64,000 bases of DNA. It comes from Pseudomonas serbica (GTDB lineage Bacteria; Pseudomonadota; Gammaproteobacteria; Pseudomonadales; Pseudomonadaceae). The notes under the pieces were generated by a model, which searched no databases, was not told the DNA's origin, and saw only the letters and a list, made by a program, of their open reading frames with translations. The stretch spans positions 310,001 to 374,000 of the forward strand of contig NZ_JAQIYM010000090.1 of the NCBI RefSeq assembly GCF_028823535.1, in the 5' to 3' direction. Of this stretch, positions 35,471 to 44,977 are shown piece by piece (position 1 is the stretch's first letter; each line of letters starts with the position of its first letter). Made by a program: the position numbers and the translations under genes.

Positions 35471-37204
35471 TTAAATGCCAAGATCCTGGGAAAACACGAC
35501 ACCTCTTGAGGTTAATGGCATCACGCGCAAATAAGGCTGCATGACCTCTGGGCCATGAATAACTGCCAACAATGTCCATTCACTAGCCGTTTTGGCGTGC
35601 TTCACGCATTCCTCAATGGGCGAATCTTTGATGATGACCCTGGCAATGGAAGCCATGTCGCTCAGATCATCCGTCGGAGTTTGCGTCCGGGCCAGACCAC
35701 GGATCAGCTTGGAAAGTGGTCGCTTGGGCTCCTTGAACGGCCACAGGCCAATTTCGTAGGTGTTCTGTAGCATGCACCTTCCCCACCGAGTCCCAACATC
35801 ATTGATGTCTGTGCGCCTGCAAAATGTCTTGATTTCCGAAAGGTCAACACAGGTGGCGCCGGTGTTAAGCCGATCACGACTTGTGACTCCTTTTTTATCC
35901 TGCAAGAAGACTTCGGTTTGGGGCACAAACCTATAGCCTAAATCCTTCAAGTCACCCGGCGTCTCCTGCTCCAATCTCCAAACCATGGCCTGGTTGTCCA
36001 GGCCAAACACCTTCACAGCGGTAACGATATCCTGGCCTACGAGCCAGTCGTCCTTAAGGATAAATTTCCACTGACTGTGACTTAGCACCGGCCCGAGGGC
36101 TTGATGAATATCCTCACCAATGCGCATGAAGGCAAGCGCCTTTACACGGGTAGCATAGTGAAAGCCAAGTTCAGCTGGACAGTTCCTGTCTCCGCCAGGG
36201 TGAGCGTTGAGCGTCATCAGGTCAAAGGGGACATAATGGTGAGTGAACGCCCGAGCCAAAGCATAGTTCCGGCTATCCAGCTCAACGGGCCTTTCGAACT
36301 CTGCAAGAAAAGCGCAAGACGTGTGGCACAGAAGGTACCCAGTCTTCTCGAAGATGCCATGTTTTTGTTTTTTGTTTCCATAGGCCTGCATGACGACCTG
36401 CCCGAGAAGATCATTTCTCGAGGCCTTGAATTGCAGTGTCAGTGCGTCGCAGGATGGAGGCTCACTGGCTTCTGTTTCTGCTTTTGTGTGGAGGGCTCGC
36501 CAAGTTTCGAAGTCCACGAACTGATCCCCCAGCGTAGCCCCATGAACGGGAACGTAAGGATCCAGGTACTCCCCATAAGCTTCGACCATTTCAGGCGTTG
36601 CCCAGCAAAGAATAGGGTTATAGGGCTTTGGATGCTGCCTTCCGTTCGCCATCTCGTTCAATGCGACCATAAGCTCAGGGTCACTGACAGTCTCGCCACT
36701 AAGGGTCGGCAAATTACCATCAAACTCTACCGCTCGGGCGATTTCAGCCACGGGCTTCATGAGGCCTTTCTGAAATAGAGCGCCAGCATCATCAAGCAAT
36801 CCAATAATGTCTGGATGATCGAGAAGATCGAACATGGCCTTTAGCTGGTCGGCAGTCCTTATGGCCTCGAACAGATAAAGCCTGTCTGTTGGCCTTGTGT
36901 AAGCCTCGCCGTTGAGCTCCAACTGATTGGTCGCCGTCTCCACCAAGTGAATCTTGAACGGGCCCCGCTCACTCCACAGATCTTCCGCCAGCGTCACGTC
37001 CCCCAGGTAAACTGCGTACAGCAATCCTGAGGCTAGCTCCGATGCAGGCAACTCTCTGCAGACCTTTAGGAGTGTTGCTCGATCCAGATTCAAGTATGGG
37101 TCGTTAGGGAGTCTGGCCGCATCAAACTGTTCAGAACGTTGGTAGACCCACTCTTTAAAAAGACTCAACGATGGAGAGTCGACTGGATCATCTGTCTGTG
37201 TCAT
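35471..37204 (-). CDS. Unknown protein family, intact paralog, 577 aa
   Basis: I do not recognise this family. The protein is soluble, with a helical N-terminal half (ELASGLLYAVYLGDVTLAEDLW resembles a helical-repeat unit), a central LLCWATPEMV-type motif, a GYLLCHTSCAFLAEF segment and HHYVPFDLM. The C-terminal domain ends MPLTSRGVVFSQDLGI. The neighbouring upstream gene is a full-length paralog (shared ILCWATPEMV, GY-LCHTS, PFDL and a C-terminal LG-VF-(A/Q)(E/D)LGI). AGGA lies ten bases before the ATG. It converges on the Ro/RNA operon and shares its terminator. A link to RNA repair is only positional. Confidence 0.7.
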   Translation of the reverse strand: MTQTDDPVDSPSLSLFKEWVYQRSEQFDAARLPNDPYLNLDRATLLKVCRELPASELASGLLYAVYLGDVTLAEDLWSERGPFKIHLVETATNQLELNGEAYTRPTDRLYLFEAIRTADQLKAMFDLLDHPDIIGLLDDAGALFQKGLMKPVAEIARAVEFDGNLPTLSGETVSDPELMVALNEMANGRQHPKPYNPILCWATPEMVEAYGEYLDPYVPVHGATLGDQFVDFETWRALHTKAETEASEPPSCDALTLQFKASRNDLLGQVVMQAYGNKKQKHGIFEKTGYLLCHTSCAFLAEFERPVELDSRNYALARAFTHHYVPFDLMTLNAHPGGDRNCPAELGFHYATRVKALAFMRIGEDIHQALGPVLSHSQWKFILKDDWLVGQDIVTAVKVFGLDNQAMVWRLEQETPGDLKDLGYRFVPQTEVFLQDKKGVTSRDRLNTGATCVDLSEIKTFCRRTDINDVGTRWGRCMLQNTYEIGLWPFKEPKRPLSKLIRGLARTQTPTDDLSDMASIARVIIKDSPIEECVKHAKTASEWTLLAVIHGPEVMQPYLRVMPLTSRGVVFSQDLGI

Positions 37205-37270
37205 TTGCTCGAGTCCTCATCAGATCACTAAATCTTACGATCAACGCCCTCCCGGATTTCCTCTGCATGC

Positions 37271-39085
37271 TCAAATCCCCAACTCGGCGGCGAAGACAGT
37301 GCCCAAAGCCTTAAGGGTCATTTTTTCTGCATAAGGCCTCATCGCTTCCGCGCCCAGTGCGTCGACCAGGTACTCCCACTGTGCCGGCGACTTGGCCACA
37401 GCTGCGCACGCTTCTGCTCCAGCGTTGATGAGGTAACCCCGCAGGGAAAGAGCGGCCTCGTTGTAACGCTTTCCTAACTTCTTGCGCGTGCATTCGAGCA
37501 ATGCATCTTTCACTGAGGCGGGCTCCGGAATCTGGCTGCACGGCCAAAGCCCCATTGCGGTGAGGTCGGTATAGGCTTTCACCAAAACTGTCTGTCTAGC
37601 CGGCCAGGTCGGCTCAGGATCCGTACCCTTGCTGGTGTCGTCTAGGTCGACGGTGGATGAAATACCCCGGTAGGCCGAGGGAGATGATTTGCCTGACAGG
37701 ATTGTTGTGCCCTCGGCGAATTTGAAGTCGATGGCCTTAAGCGTTTCCAAGTCGTGTACGGCAAGTTTCACCTTAAGGCCCCGGTTGTCGAACTCGAAAT
37801 TTCTGTTGAGTACGGCCAGCAGCGCCCCATCTATCGTCTCTCCGCTCGCAATCGCCTTGAACTGAGCTGGAGTCAGGAGGTTTTTGGTCGCTTCGACCAC
37901 AATAGGATCGCTTCCAAGCAGCCATAGGAATTGCGAATAGGTGTGTCCCTGGTAAAATTCATCATCATTCAGCTGACTGCCAGGGATTGCGTCCAGTCAA
38001 AGCAGGTCAAATGGCAGGTATCTATTGACGAATACGCAAGCGTCTCTAAGGTTCACATCGTCAACACCCCGCGCTGCCGGGAACTCACACAAAAAATCCG
38101 CTGATGTGTGGCACAGCACGTAGCCAGGCTCGGCCTCAAAACCATGCTGAACTTCCTTCGTCGCCATATACTTCAACAGAATACCAGCAACGACCGATTC
38201 TTCATCCGATTCGTTTCGAAGCCAGATCTTCGAAGGCAATGCTCCAGTTACGCCAGCCTGGGCGTCCGCCTCGAAGCGTTCAGACCACTCGGAAATCGGC
38301 ATTTTTGGCGGATAGAACACGCCATTGGTGAAGAACTCGTGCTTGGCTGCATACGGCTTTAAAAGCCCAGGGTGTTGCCTGACCATTTCTGGCGTTGCCC
38401 AGCACAGCAACCTGTCGTAAGCCTTGCGCAAGCCTGGCCTTTTGGAGCCAGTGGTTAGAGCTTGTAGCAGTTCACCTTGGCTGACAACGCCGGCATCCAG
38501 TTTAGGCAAATCTCCGGAAAATCGGGCGCCTCGACGGCAGGTTCGCCTGACCACCTCCGACTTACCCATAGCAAACAGATTGCTGCCTTCCGGAGTCATG
38601 TCGATCAGCCCTCGGAAACCCATGTCCGAGATTAGGTGAAACAGCTTCTGGTAATCCTCGACAGTTTCTAGGCACTCGAACAGGTTAGGCGCGTCCGAAA
38701 GCAGCACAAATTCGCGCCCATTGAGGGTATGGATGTTTTTCTGCGGATCGTGCTTAAGGTTCAATGGGAATGGCCCACGCCCCTGCCACAGCTCCTTCAA
38801 GAGGGTCAACTCACCGTAGGAGATGATGTACAACGCAAGCGCGGCCACCTCCTCCTCAGGCAGATAACCCATCATTGCCTTAAAATTTGCGAACTCTGGT
38901 GTTTGTTGGCGGCTTACGTGTGCCACTAAATCAGTATCTGCGAGATCTCGAACGATGCGGCAGAGCTGATTCCAATGGACGGATTTGGAACTGACAGACC
39001 CAGTTTCTAGAAAATACAAATCCACCACTCCCGCAATCGCTTTGATCCAGAATATCTCTGGCGCCACTGACGGCTCAAGCGCCAT
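37271..39085 (-). pseudogene. Full-length paralog interrupted by one in-frame TGA
   Basis: The frame from ATG 39085 runs 362 codons to a TGA at 37997-37999 and is then open, in the same frame, to 37271 (605 codons total). Residues before the stop (RYLPFDLL) align with HYVPFDLM of the 577-residue paralog. Those after it (LDAIPGSQLNDDEF and onward) continue the same domain, and the end (ALGTVFAAELGI) matches the paralog end. So one codon separates this from an intact gene. It may be a recent pseudogene, a sequencing error or a readthrough site (UGA followed by C is a leaky context). A GTG at 37900 could in principle restart the C-terminal 209 residues. Function unknown. Confidence 0.7.
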
Positions 39086-39163
39086 GAGAAATAGGGGCCC
39101 TGCGGTTACGTCCTGGCCTCACCCTGCTCTCCATCGGTATTCTAAGGGAAAAGGGGATTTCGC

Positions 39164-39745
39164 ATGCGCCATAAAAAAGAAGACGAACGTTTCGAAGAAT
39201 TCCTAGTGGATCTCTCCGTCGACCATCAAGCTGAATTGCGGGCAGCTAGGGAAAGCTTCAAAGCCAGGGTTGATGCAAAATTCGCTGAGGTGACAGAACC
39301 CTTTCCTTACGATGAAAAAACCCTACTGGCCACTCTTCGTGAGCCAATGACCGCCAATTGGTGTCACCCCCTCGCCAACCTGGCCATGAAGCTAGTGGTG
39401 CATCACCACGCGGTGGATGAAGAGCCTTTTATGATCGGGGGTGTCGACCGGGATGACAGAGGTTCAAGCAATGGCGTCGTCTGCGGCTGCTTCTACGGCA
39501 CTGTGCGGTTTACCCCTGACGAGATCCATGTGTTCTCGAACTGGGGCGAGGGGAATATGTGCCCGGAAACCTTTGCCAATCTTGCTGCCGTGCACCCCGC
39601 CCCACCCGCCTACAAGGCCTTGTACACACAGCTTGAAGCCATTGCTGATGAGCAGATGAAAATCGGCTGCACCGATTACAATCCACCAAAGAAAGTGAAG
39701 CTAAGACTGCCTCAGCCAGAGGAAACTCTTGGTTTCAGCATCTGA
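39164..39745 (+). CDS. Unknown protein, 193 aa
   Basis: This soluble protein has a strong AAGGGGA ribosome site before the ATG. The N-terminal 50 residues are a charged helix. The remainder contains a cluster of histidines (KLVVHHHAVDEE), two cysteines in VVCGCFYGTVRF and later MCPETF. These could bind metal, but no known family motif is formed. It is divergent from the TGA-interrupted paralog across about 78 bp. Confidence 0.55.
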   Translation: MRHKKEDERFEEFLVDLSVDHQAELRAARESFKARVDAKFAEVTEPFPYDEKTLLATLREPMTANWCHPLANLAMKLVVHHHAVDEEPFMIGGVDRDDRGSSNGVVCGCFYGTVRFTPDEIHVFSNWGEGNMCPETFANLAAVHPAPPAYKALYTQLEAIADEQMKIGCTDYNPPKKVKLRLPQPEETLGFSI

Positions 39746-39833
39746 TTGGTTCAGGTCTAAAACCCAGCGCCGTGTACTCATCAATCCACAAGGACTTGGC
39801 CGGCGCCTATAGCACCCAAAGGACATTCCGTAG

Positions 39834-40103
39834 GTGAAATTTCCCTTGGCATTTTGTAGAATTCGACCCTCAGCCATTTCATGCCGGTACCAGGGAATGC
39901 AATTCGACTATTTGCAGCTAATGCATACTGCTAACACTTCCATTCCCAATGCCATCGGCATGCACCTAATGTGCGACAGACCTCACATTCATTTTATCCA
40001 CGATTTGATTGAAAGGTTTGGGGTAAAGGCTGTGCAGTTAGCACTTTCCGATGAAGAGCTATTGAAGTTGATGGATGCAATTGAACAGGATCAAGATAAA
40101 TAA
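39834..40103 (+). CDS. Possible small protein, up to 89 aa
   Basis: The frame starts at a GTG (MKFPLAFCRI), with in-frame ATGs at 39897 and 39927. The C-terminal part (FIHDLIERFGVKAVQLALSDEELLKLMDAIEQDQDK) looks like a genuine helical protein. The true start is unclear because no strong ribosome site is seen. The function is unknown. Confidence 0.4.
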   Translation: MKFPLAFCRIRPSAISCRYQGMQFDYLQLMHTANTSIPNAIGMHLMCDRPHIHFIHDLIERFGVKAVQLALSDEELLKLMDAIEQDQDK

Positions 40104-40290
40104 TTAAATCTGAATAGTTTTAGTAAGTTATCCAGATGAATTGCTACTTAGATAATAAATGTTAAATGGCTTATCTAAGTTAATATCTCAGCCGACTTCC
40201 TCCTATCGCTCAATCTCAGGCTCAGTTTTCAAGTTCCTCGAGGTTTGGTATTATGGCCAATTGATGCCCAGCTCTTGGAGAGAAACGGCG

Positions 40291-41046
40291 ATGGCCACCG
40301 ATGAACCAACACCACCTCAGGATTTCGCGCAGCTTTACGAAGGTGCTGTGACCAAAGAAACCGTCAGCGCAGTGGCAAAAGTCACAGCTGATAAGGTGCT
40401 GGAGCGGTTCAATAGCATCAAGCCCTATACAGCGACCTTAGCCATTACCAGGGCCATCCAGATAGCCTCGGCGGAACATAACATTCCCGAGGTGCGGCGA
40501 CTCGCTGAGCGACTGGGCAAGGTGGTTGACGACGAAGAAGTCGATAAAGAAAAACTCGTCCAGCTGACTAAAGATTATCCCTTTGAATCGGTTTTGAGCG
40601 TCTATTCCGAGGATCTCAAGGCACTGGCATTCGAAATAGCGTTGATCGTCCTTCAGACAGCTGAGGAAGAAAAAACGAAATCAGGCAGCCGAAGCCGTGG
40701 AAAAAGCCGGAGTCGGTCAAATTCGAAAAGAGCCTTCATCATCGCGAAGGGCGAAAAGTCGATTGAGGCGATGCGCAACTCGGGAAGGCCAACCTCACCG
40801 GGTAAGGACAAGGACTTCTTTGAATTTATGGGGTTTCAGGTGTCAGGTGACGGTAAAACGCTGACACCGGGCTCTTTCCCGGACATTAATGGCAACCGCG
40901 TCACCTCAATATCCAGGACAATCATCATCAACGACTTACTCGCCGGTAACCAACATTGGCTAAAGCTCGGCTACTCCATCGTAGAGAAGCCTGAAGAGGC
41001 CCCACAGGCCTCACAAGGCAGCGATCAACTTCGCGCAGTCAGCTGA
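40291..41046 (+). CDS. Unknown protein with basic Ser/Arg tract, 251 aa
   Basis: I place the start at ATG 40291 (MATDEPTPPQ), with GGAG upstream. The longer frame from 40159 includes a likely promoter (TTTTCA, 17 bp, TATTAT, near 40233-40255). The N-terminal half is helical. A basic tract of alternating Ser/Arg/Lys (GSRSRGKSRSRSNSKR, around residue 135) divides it from a compact C-terminal part, and would suit nucleic-acid or membrane-phosphate contact. A C-terminal segment (FFEFMGFQVSGDGKTLTPG) looks like a small folded domain. No family was recognised. Confidence 0.55.
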   Translation: MATDEPTPPQDFAQLYEGAVTKETVSAVAKVTADKVLERFNSIKPYTATLAITRAIQIASAEHNIPEVRRLAERLGKVVDDEEVDKEKLVQLTKDYPFESVLSVYSEDLKALAFEIALIVLQTAEEEKTKSGSRSRGKSRSRSNSKRAFIIAKGEKSIEAMRNSGRPTSPGKDKDFFEFMGFQVSGDGKTLTPGSFPDINGNRVTSISRTIIINDLLAGNQHWLKLGYSIVEKPEEAPQASQGSDQLRAVS

Positions 41047-41081
41047 CCTAAGGTTGACCAGGAGGCCGCGCCCTGGGCCTC

Positions 41082-41591
41082 CTACTTCACTCCGCGTTTG
41101 ACCACTGCCTGCCCGTGCTTGTCGTAATTTATGATCGACTTCGACATTCTCCTGAGCATGGCCTTAGCCTTTGGAAAATCATCAGGAAAATTCAGAGGCT
41201 CCGTTACAAGCATGACGATGTACAGACCGGTCAAGGCTACGAAAACGTAATAGTCGACACCATCGATCTCCCGCTTGAAATATTTTTCAGGGTCACGAAG
41301 GTTGATGAACGTCTTGTTGTGCTTGATTTGGAACCAAAGTTCTTTTGTACTTTGCCTAACAATACAGTTGAAGTTATCGCCGACTTTAAATGAGCTTGTC
41401 ATTTTGTCGTCGTATATAGGAACAGCCTTAGTATCAATCATAGAGCAATAAGTTTCTTCACTCTCTTCATGATATATGTACGCCTGTTTTTTCTCTCTAA
41501 AAGACTCCAATAACTCTGTTTTAATGTCCGCGAAGATAAAGGCTTGACGTTGTAATTCAAACTGTTTGTGGGCTAATGCTACTGCATCCAT
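41082..41591 (-). CDS. Unknown protein, 169 aa, AT-rich
   Basis: This soluble protein starts MDAVALAHKQFELQRQ. It has an N-terminal helix rich in Gln/Glu/Lys and a beta-rich middle (FNCIVRQSTKELWFQIK, then DGVDYYVFVAL). Base composition is AT-richer than most neighbours. A possible promoter lies upstream on the minus strand (TTACTG, 17 bp, TATATT) and overlaps the recurring TGTCAATATAT motif at 41617-41627. Function unknown. Confidence 0.55.
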   Translation of the reverse strand: MDAVALAHKQFELQRQAFIFADIKTELLESFREKKQAYIYHEESEETYCSMIDTKAVPIYDDKMTSSFKVGDNFNCIVRQSTKELWFQIKHNKTFINLRDPEKYFKREIDGVDYYVFVALTGLYIVMLVTEPLNFPDDFPKAKAMLRRMSKSIINYDKHGQAVVKRGVK

Positions 41592-41798
41592 TTCTAAATG
41601 GGCTCCAAGCTATTTATGTCAATATATTATCACGCTCATCACCCAGTAAGCTTTGCAGCTCGTCGGCTAGACAGCATCTGTGAAACTTATTTGATGAAAA
41701 CCTGTCGCTCGATCAGAATGACCAGCATAGCTAATAAAGTTAAGTGTTGATGTCAATCAGTCATTTGTCGAATTTTTTAAAAATATTTGCACCAGGGA

Positions 41799-42077
41799 TC
41801 ACTTGATGATCATGTACAGGGTCTCCCCCTCCTTGATCATTCCAAGCTCCTGCCGGGCTCGCTCCTCGACGGTCTCCATACCGGATTTCAATTCCTGCAC
41901 CTCGGCGTCAAGAATCGTATTCCGTTCCTGCAGCTTTTCGTTTTCAGCACGTTGCTCGGCGATCTTGACCTCCAGTGCCCTGGCGCTTTTGAAGCTGCCA
42001 TCCCCTACCCATAGTCGCTGTTGCAGATATCCAAAAATCACAAGCAGTACAACGAACAACCAATGGGTGCTACGCAT
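41799..42077 (-). CDS. ftsB: FtsB-like cell-division protein
   Basis: This 92-residue bitopic protein has a short cytoplasmic N-terminus, one membrane helix (residues about 6-21, WLFVVLLVIFGYLQ), a coiled coil (about 28-70, with the KIAEQRAENEKLQERN heptads) and a C-terminal EERARQELGMIKEGE. This is the characteristic FtsB/DivIC sequence, found in the FtsQ-FtsB-FtsL divisome subcomplex. Length matches. Chromosomal ftsB normally sits beside enolase; here it is isolated, so it is likely an extra copy that could interfere with or support division. Confidence 0.92.
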   Translation of the reverse strand: MRSTHWLFVVLLVIFGYLQQRLWVGDGSFKSARALEVKIAEQRAENEKLQERNTILDAEVQELKSGMETVEERARQELGMIKEGETLYMIIK

Positions 42078-42198
42078 GGCGCTACGCTTTTCCGAGTTGA
42101 GTTGTTAGGGGCTGGACTACCTGCAACCTCAGGCTGCAGGGTCTCAATTCACTCACATACAGAGGGTGTGCGAAGAACGTCGAGGATCGACACCACCC

Positions 42199-42774
42199 TT
42201 AAAACCGCAAATTCACTCGTTCACGCTGCTTTGCATTTTCATGGGTTTCGTCCAGGCCAGCCTGCTCAAACGTCTGCTTTGACCACACGCTTGATGCAGC
42301 AGATACCAACATGGCCGATGACTCGCCCGGCCCAACCGCCTTGGCGCTGGCCAGAATCTCGCTGGCCGCTGAACTGATCTTGTTCGCTGACCAACTCGAA
42401 CCCATGCTTTCGCGATTGAAGGCGGCCAAGTCTGCTTCCAGTTGCTGGCGGTACTTTTCCTTGGAAAAGCCCTTCACCATCTGCTGATCCACGGGCCAAA
42501 GGCCCTGCCCTGAGATCAACATTTCTGGCTTATCGGCTAACGATTGTGCAAAAGCCAGTTCGTCAGCTCCGGCGTGCCCGTCGACCACGATCATCAGCGC
42601 CGAGACATCCGCAATCAGTTCCGACGGGCCTTGCCCTGTGCCAAACGGTGAGGCCGGCACCGCAGCGGCGGTTTGTCCCATCGATCCATTAGCGGAGAAC
42701 ACCAGGAAGGCCCCGACGCCAGTCAGGGTTGCAATTAGCGCCCCTGCCTTGATCCAACTGACTCCTACCGTCAT
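42199..42774 (-). CDS. Unknown membrane-anchored protein, about 191 aa
   Basis: I prefer the ATG at 42774 (MTVGVSWIKAGALIATL), with GGGTG upstream, to an upstream GTG at 42852. One membrane or signal segment (GALIATLTGVGAFLVF) is followed by an Ala/Ser-rich linker and a helical periplasmic-type domain. That domain contains GQGLWPVDQQMVKGFSKEKY and SAASEILASAKAVG. No catalytic motif was seen. It lies upstream of the FtsB-like gene on the same strand. Confidence 0.5.
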   Translation of the reverse strand: MTVGVSWIKAGALIATLTGVGAFLVFSANGSMGQTAAAVPASPFGTGQGPSELIADVSALMIVVDGHAGADELAFAQSLADKPEMLISGQGLWPVDQQMVKGFSKEKYRQQLEADLAAFNRESMGSSWSANKISSAASEILASAKAVGPGESSAMLVSAASSVWSKQTFEQAGLDETHENAKQRERVNLRF

Positions 42775-42937
42775 AACACACCCAGAGAATGCCTGGTGGC
42801 GCAGCCGAAACCGGCCCGCATGCGCCACCGCAAATGATAGAAATGGCGCCACGTTGAGGCGGCTGGCCCGGAATTAACCAAAAGATATACGAAATCATGG
42901 CGTTAGGCGATATTGAAAAGCAATTATTTAGCATGAA

Positions 42938-42966
42938 TTGACACTTTTTTGACCTACCCCTACGAT
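42938..42966 (+). promoter_or_regulatory. Sigma-70 promoter upstream of the M41-like peptidase
   Basis: TTGACA is followed by exactly 17 bases and TACGAT, a near-consensus sigma-70 promoter. Transcription would start near 42973, about 50 bases before the ATG at 43024. Confidence 0.75.
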
Positions 42967-43023
42967 TCCTTCTCTTTCGTCGCCCACCAGCGGCGGTGAC
43001 GTCGTGCGGTTGCGGAGCTTGCC

Positions 43024-44106
43024 ATGCCAGTTTTCAAGCTGTTTCAGTGGATCCGGGTCACTTGCTTGTCCGATCCTGGCTTTTCGTTCATCCAGAAAAC
43101 CAAAACGATTCTCGACGAATCGTTGCAGGCTTTCTTTGTCCTTTGGTGGGGTGCATTGCTCCTGACCACTTTGGACAAGCCGTTACACGTCGCCATCATC
43201 ATCCCCTGCTTGGTGATCTCATCCCTCAGTCCCCTGGCGTCACGATTTATGTCGCGCATGGTCAGGCAAACGTTCACGCTAGTGGTCGGCATGGGCAGTC
43301 TGGTTCTCGCGACCCGTTTTTCCAATGACCTGACCAATGCCATGGCATTTGCGGAACACCATATTGGTACCATCGCCATCATGGTTGTAATCGGAGGGCT
43401 CGTCACTGCTTCTCAACTTATGTTTGCGCTCTTCGAGGCAGACATTAGCAATCAGCTCCCGCCTCGGCCCCGTAAACCGACACTGATCGGGCCTTACACA
43501 AAACTTCAAAAATTGGATGCCCAGTTTGTCGCGGCCCATGAAGCTGGCCATGCCATCGTTCTGGCTTTATTTCCTCACCAACCCGATGATATCGCTGTGG
43601 TCATGACGGCTGACGTGATGGGGAACAACAATAATGGCTGGTGCTCCAGTGTCGGTCTGGAAACGCATATCACGCCGAGGGGCTTTCACGAGCTGTACAT
43701 GATCCTTCTTTTGGCCGGTCGGGAGGCTGAACTACTGTTCGTTGGCGAATACTCCATCTGTGGGACTACAGACAATGACAAATGGCTGACCTGTGCAAGA
43801 CGATTCCTTGAAACCTCCCCCACCCACATATTTTTCCGGAAGCCGGCGTCGAAACAGGAGTTTGATTTCAACGCAGAGCAGCTGGAGAAGCTGAAGGCCG
43901 AGCATGTCGAAATTGCCAGGCGTCTGCTGCTAGCAAACCAGGGCCTCCATGCACAGATTCGGGATGGTGTTCTGGAAAAGGGACGGGTTGAAGGAAAAGA
44001 ACTGCTCGATCTACTCGCCCAGGTCAAAAACATCGAAGGCTGCCCTGCGCTGTCCGTTCTTACCGATCAGGCCCTAAAGGCCGATCTGGAGACTAAGCGC
44101 TCATGA
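43024..44106 (+). CDS. Membrane M41-like metallopeptidase without AAA domain
   Basis: This 360-residue protein has three or four N-terminal membrane segments (about residues 35-140) and a C-terminal peptidase domain. The zinc-binding HEAGH motif (VAAHEAGHAIVLALF, near residue 170) and a later GREAELLFVGEYSICGTTDN segment correspond to FtsH's HEAGH and the GRxAEE...TGASND third-ligand region. FtsH normally couples this domain to an AAA unfoldase, which is missing here. The protein therefore probably cuts membrane or flexible substrates by itself or with a partner. GGAG precedes the ATG, and a strong sigma-70 promoter lies upstream. A helical tail follows the active site. Confidence 0.82.
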   Translation: MPVFKLFQWIRVTCLSDPGFSFIQKTKTILDESLQAFFVLWWGALLLTTLDKPLHVAIIIPCLVISSLSPLASRFMSRMVRQTFTLVVGMGSLVLATRFSNDLTNAMAFAEHHIGTIAIMVVIGGLVTASQLMFALFEADISNQLPPRPRKPTLIGPYTKLQKLDAQFVAAHEAGHAIVLALFPHQPDDIAVVMTADVMGNNNNGWCSSVGLETHITPRGFHELYMILLLAGREAELLFVGEYSICGTTDNDKWLTCARRFLETSPTHIFFRKPASKQEFDFNAEQLEKLKAEHVEIARRLLLANQGLHAQIRDGVLEKGRVEGKELLDLLAQVKNIEGCPALSVLTDQALKADLETKRS

Positions 44107-44281
44107 TCAGATCGGCTAAAAAGCATTACGTTGAACTCAGTGATACATTTAAGATATATTGCCGGGTCAACTCATGGCTATATCAATACCGGCAACGGAT
44201 CTGAACACCCTAGTTTTGTCATAGGATCGTGCGTTGGTCGAGACTTCCCCCTAGCAAATTAACCTAAAAATTTCAGACAAT

Positions 44282-44977
44282 ATGGAATCCCACCAGATGA
44301 AGAACAAGATCGCAGCATTTTTAGGTATTTCCGCTTGCCTTATTTTCACCGCGATTCACATGCATAACCCGAAGCCACCGGTACGCACGCCATTCCTCCC
44401 AAAGACATTTTGCGGCCTGCTCGGTGAGCAAAAAATTGAAGTACCTAGCGAGTATTTTGGGACAGTACCCGATTACGAGGAAATAAACATTTCGGCAGCG
44501 GATAGGCTAATAGTCAAAGAAGATTGCTCTAGCAAGCTTAATAGCCTTGAAGTCCACACAAACATTAAAAGCGGGTTGCCGACCGGGCCTTTTGGTCAAA
44601 GCCCATTTGATATTGTAGTTACATACAGGCCTAGCAAAGTAGATTTAAAGTTAAGTGACCGCTTAAAGAACATTTCAACTGACAAAAACATTGTGTTAAT
44701 CGATAAAAATTTTGATACCAGTGTATATGAAACCGTTAAAGATGAGATAAACCATACAAAAAGAATTACTATTAAAACCAATGAGGGGAAGGCAAATCGT
44801 ATTGTTGAGTGCACTGTAAATTCAACAGGTAAAAATCTTGGCTGTGAGCTGTTTTATTATTACGAAGGATACGATATCAATATATCAGGAGACTACGATT
44901 CTCTAATTGATTTTGAAAATATGCGGATTTTTGTAAAAAGTTTTCTAGACAAGATACTTTTAAAAGGTGCTTTATGA
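44282..44977 (+). CDS. Unknown secreted or lipidless envelope protein, paralog 1
   Basis: This 231-residue protein has an N-terminal hydrophobic segment (IAAFLGISACLIFTAIH). An alternative start at ATG 44297 puts this segment at the very N-terminus. The body shares landmarks with the next gene: FCGLLG near the start, then EDCSSKL, SLEVHTNIKSG, PFDIVVTY and CTVN...CELFYYYEGY. Four conserved cysteines suggest disulfides in the periplasm. Its stop overlaps the next start (ATGA). Coding sequence is AT-rich. It may protect against, or help deliver, the RTX protein encoded third in the unit; this is inference. Confidence 0.62.
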   Translation: MESHQMKNKIAAFLGISACLIFTAIHMHNPKPPVRTPFLPKTFCGLLGEQKIEVPSEYFGTVPDYEEINISAADRLIVKEDCSSKLNSLEVHTNIKSGLPTGPFGQSPFDIVVTYRPSKVDLKLSDRLKNISTDKNIVLIDKNFDTSVYETVKDEINHTKRITIKTNEGKANRIVECTVNSTGKNLGCELFYYYEGYDINISGDYDSLIDFENMRIFVKSFLDKILLKGAL

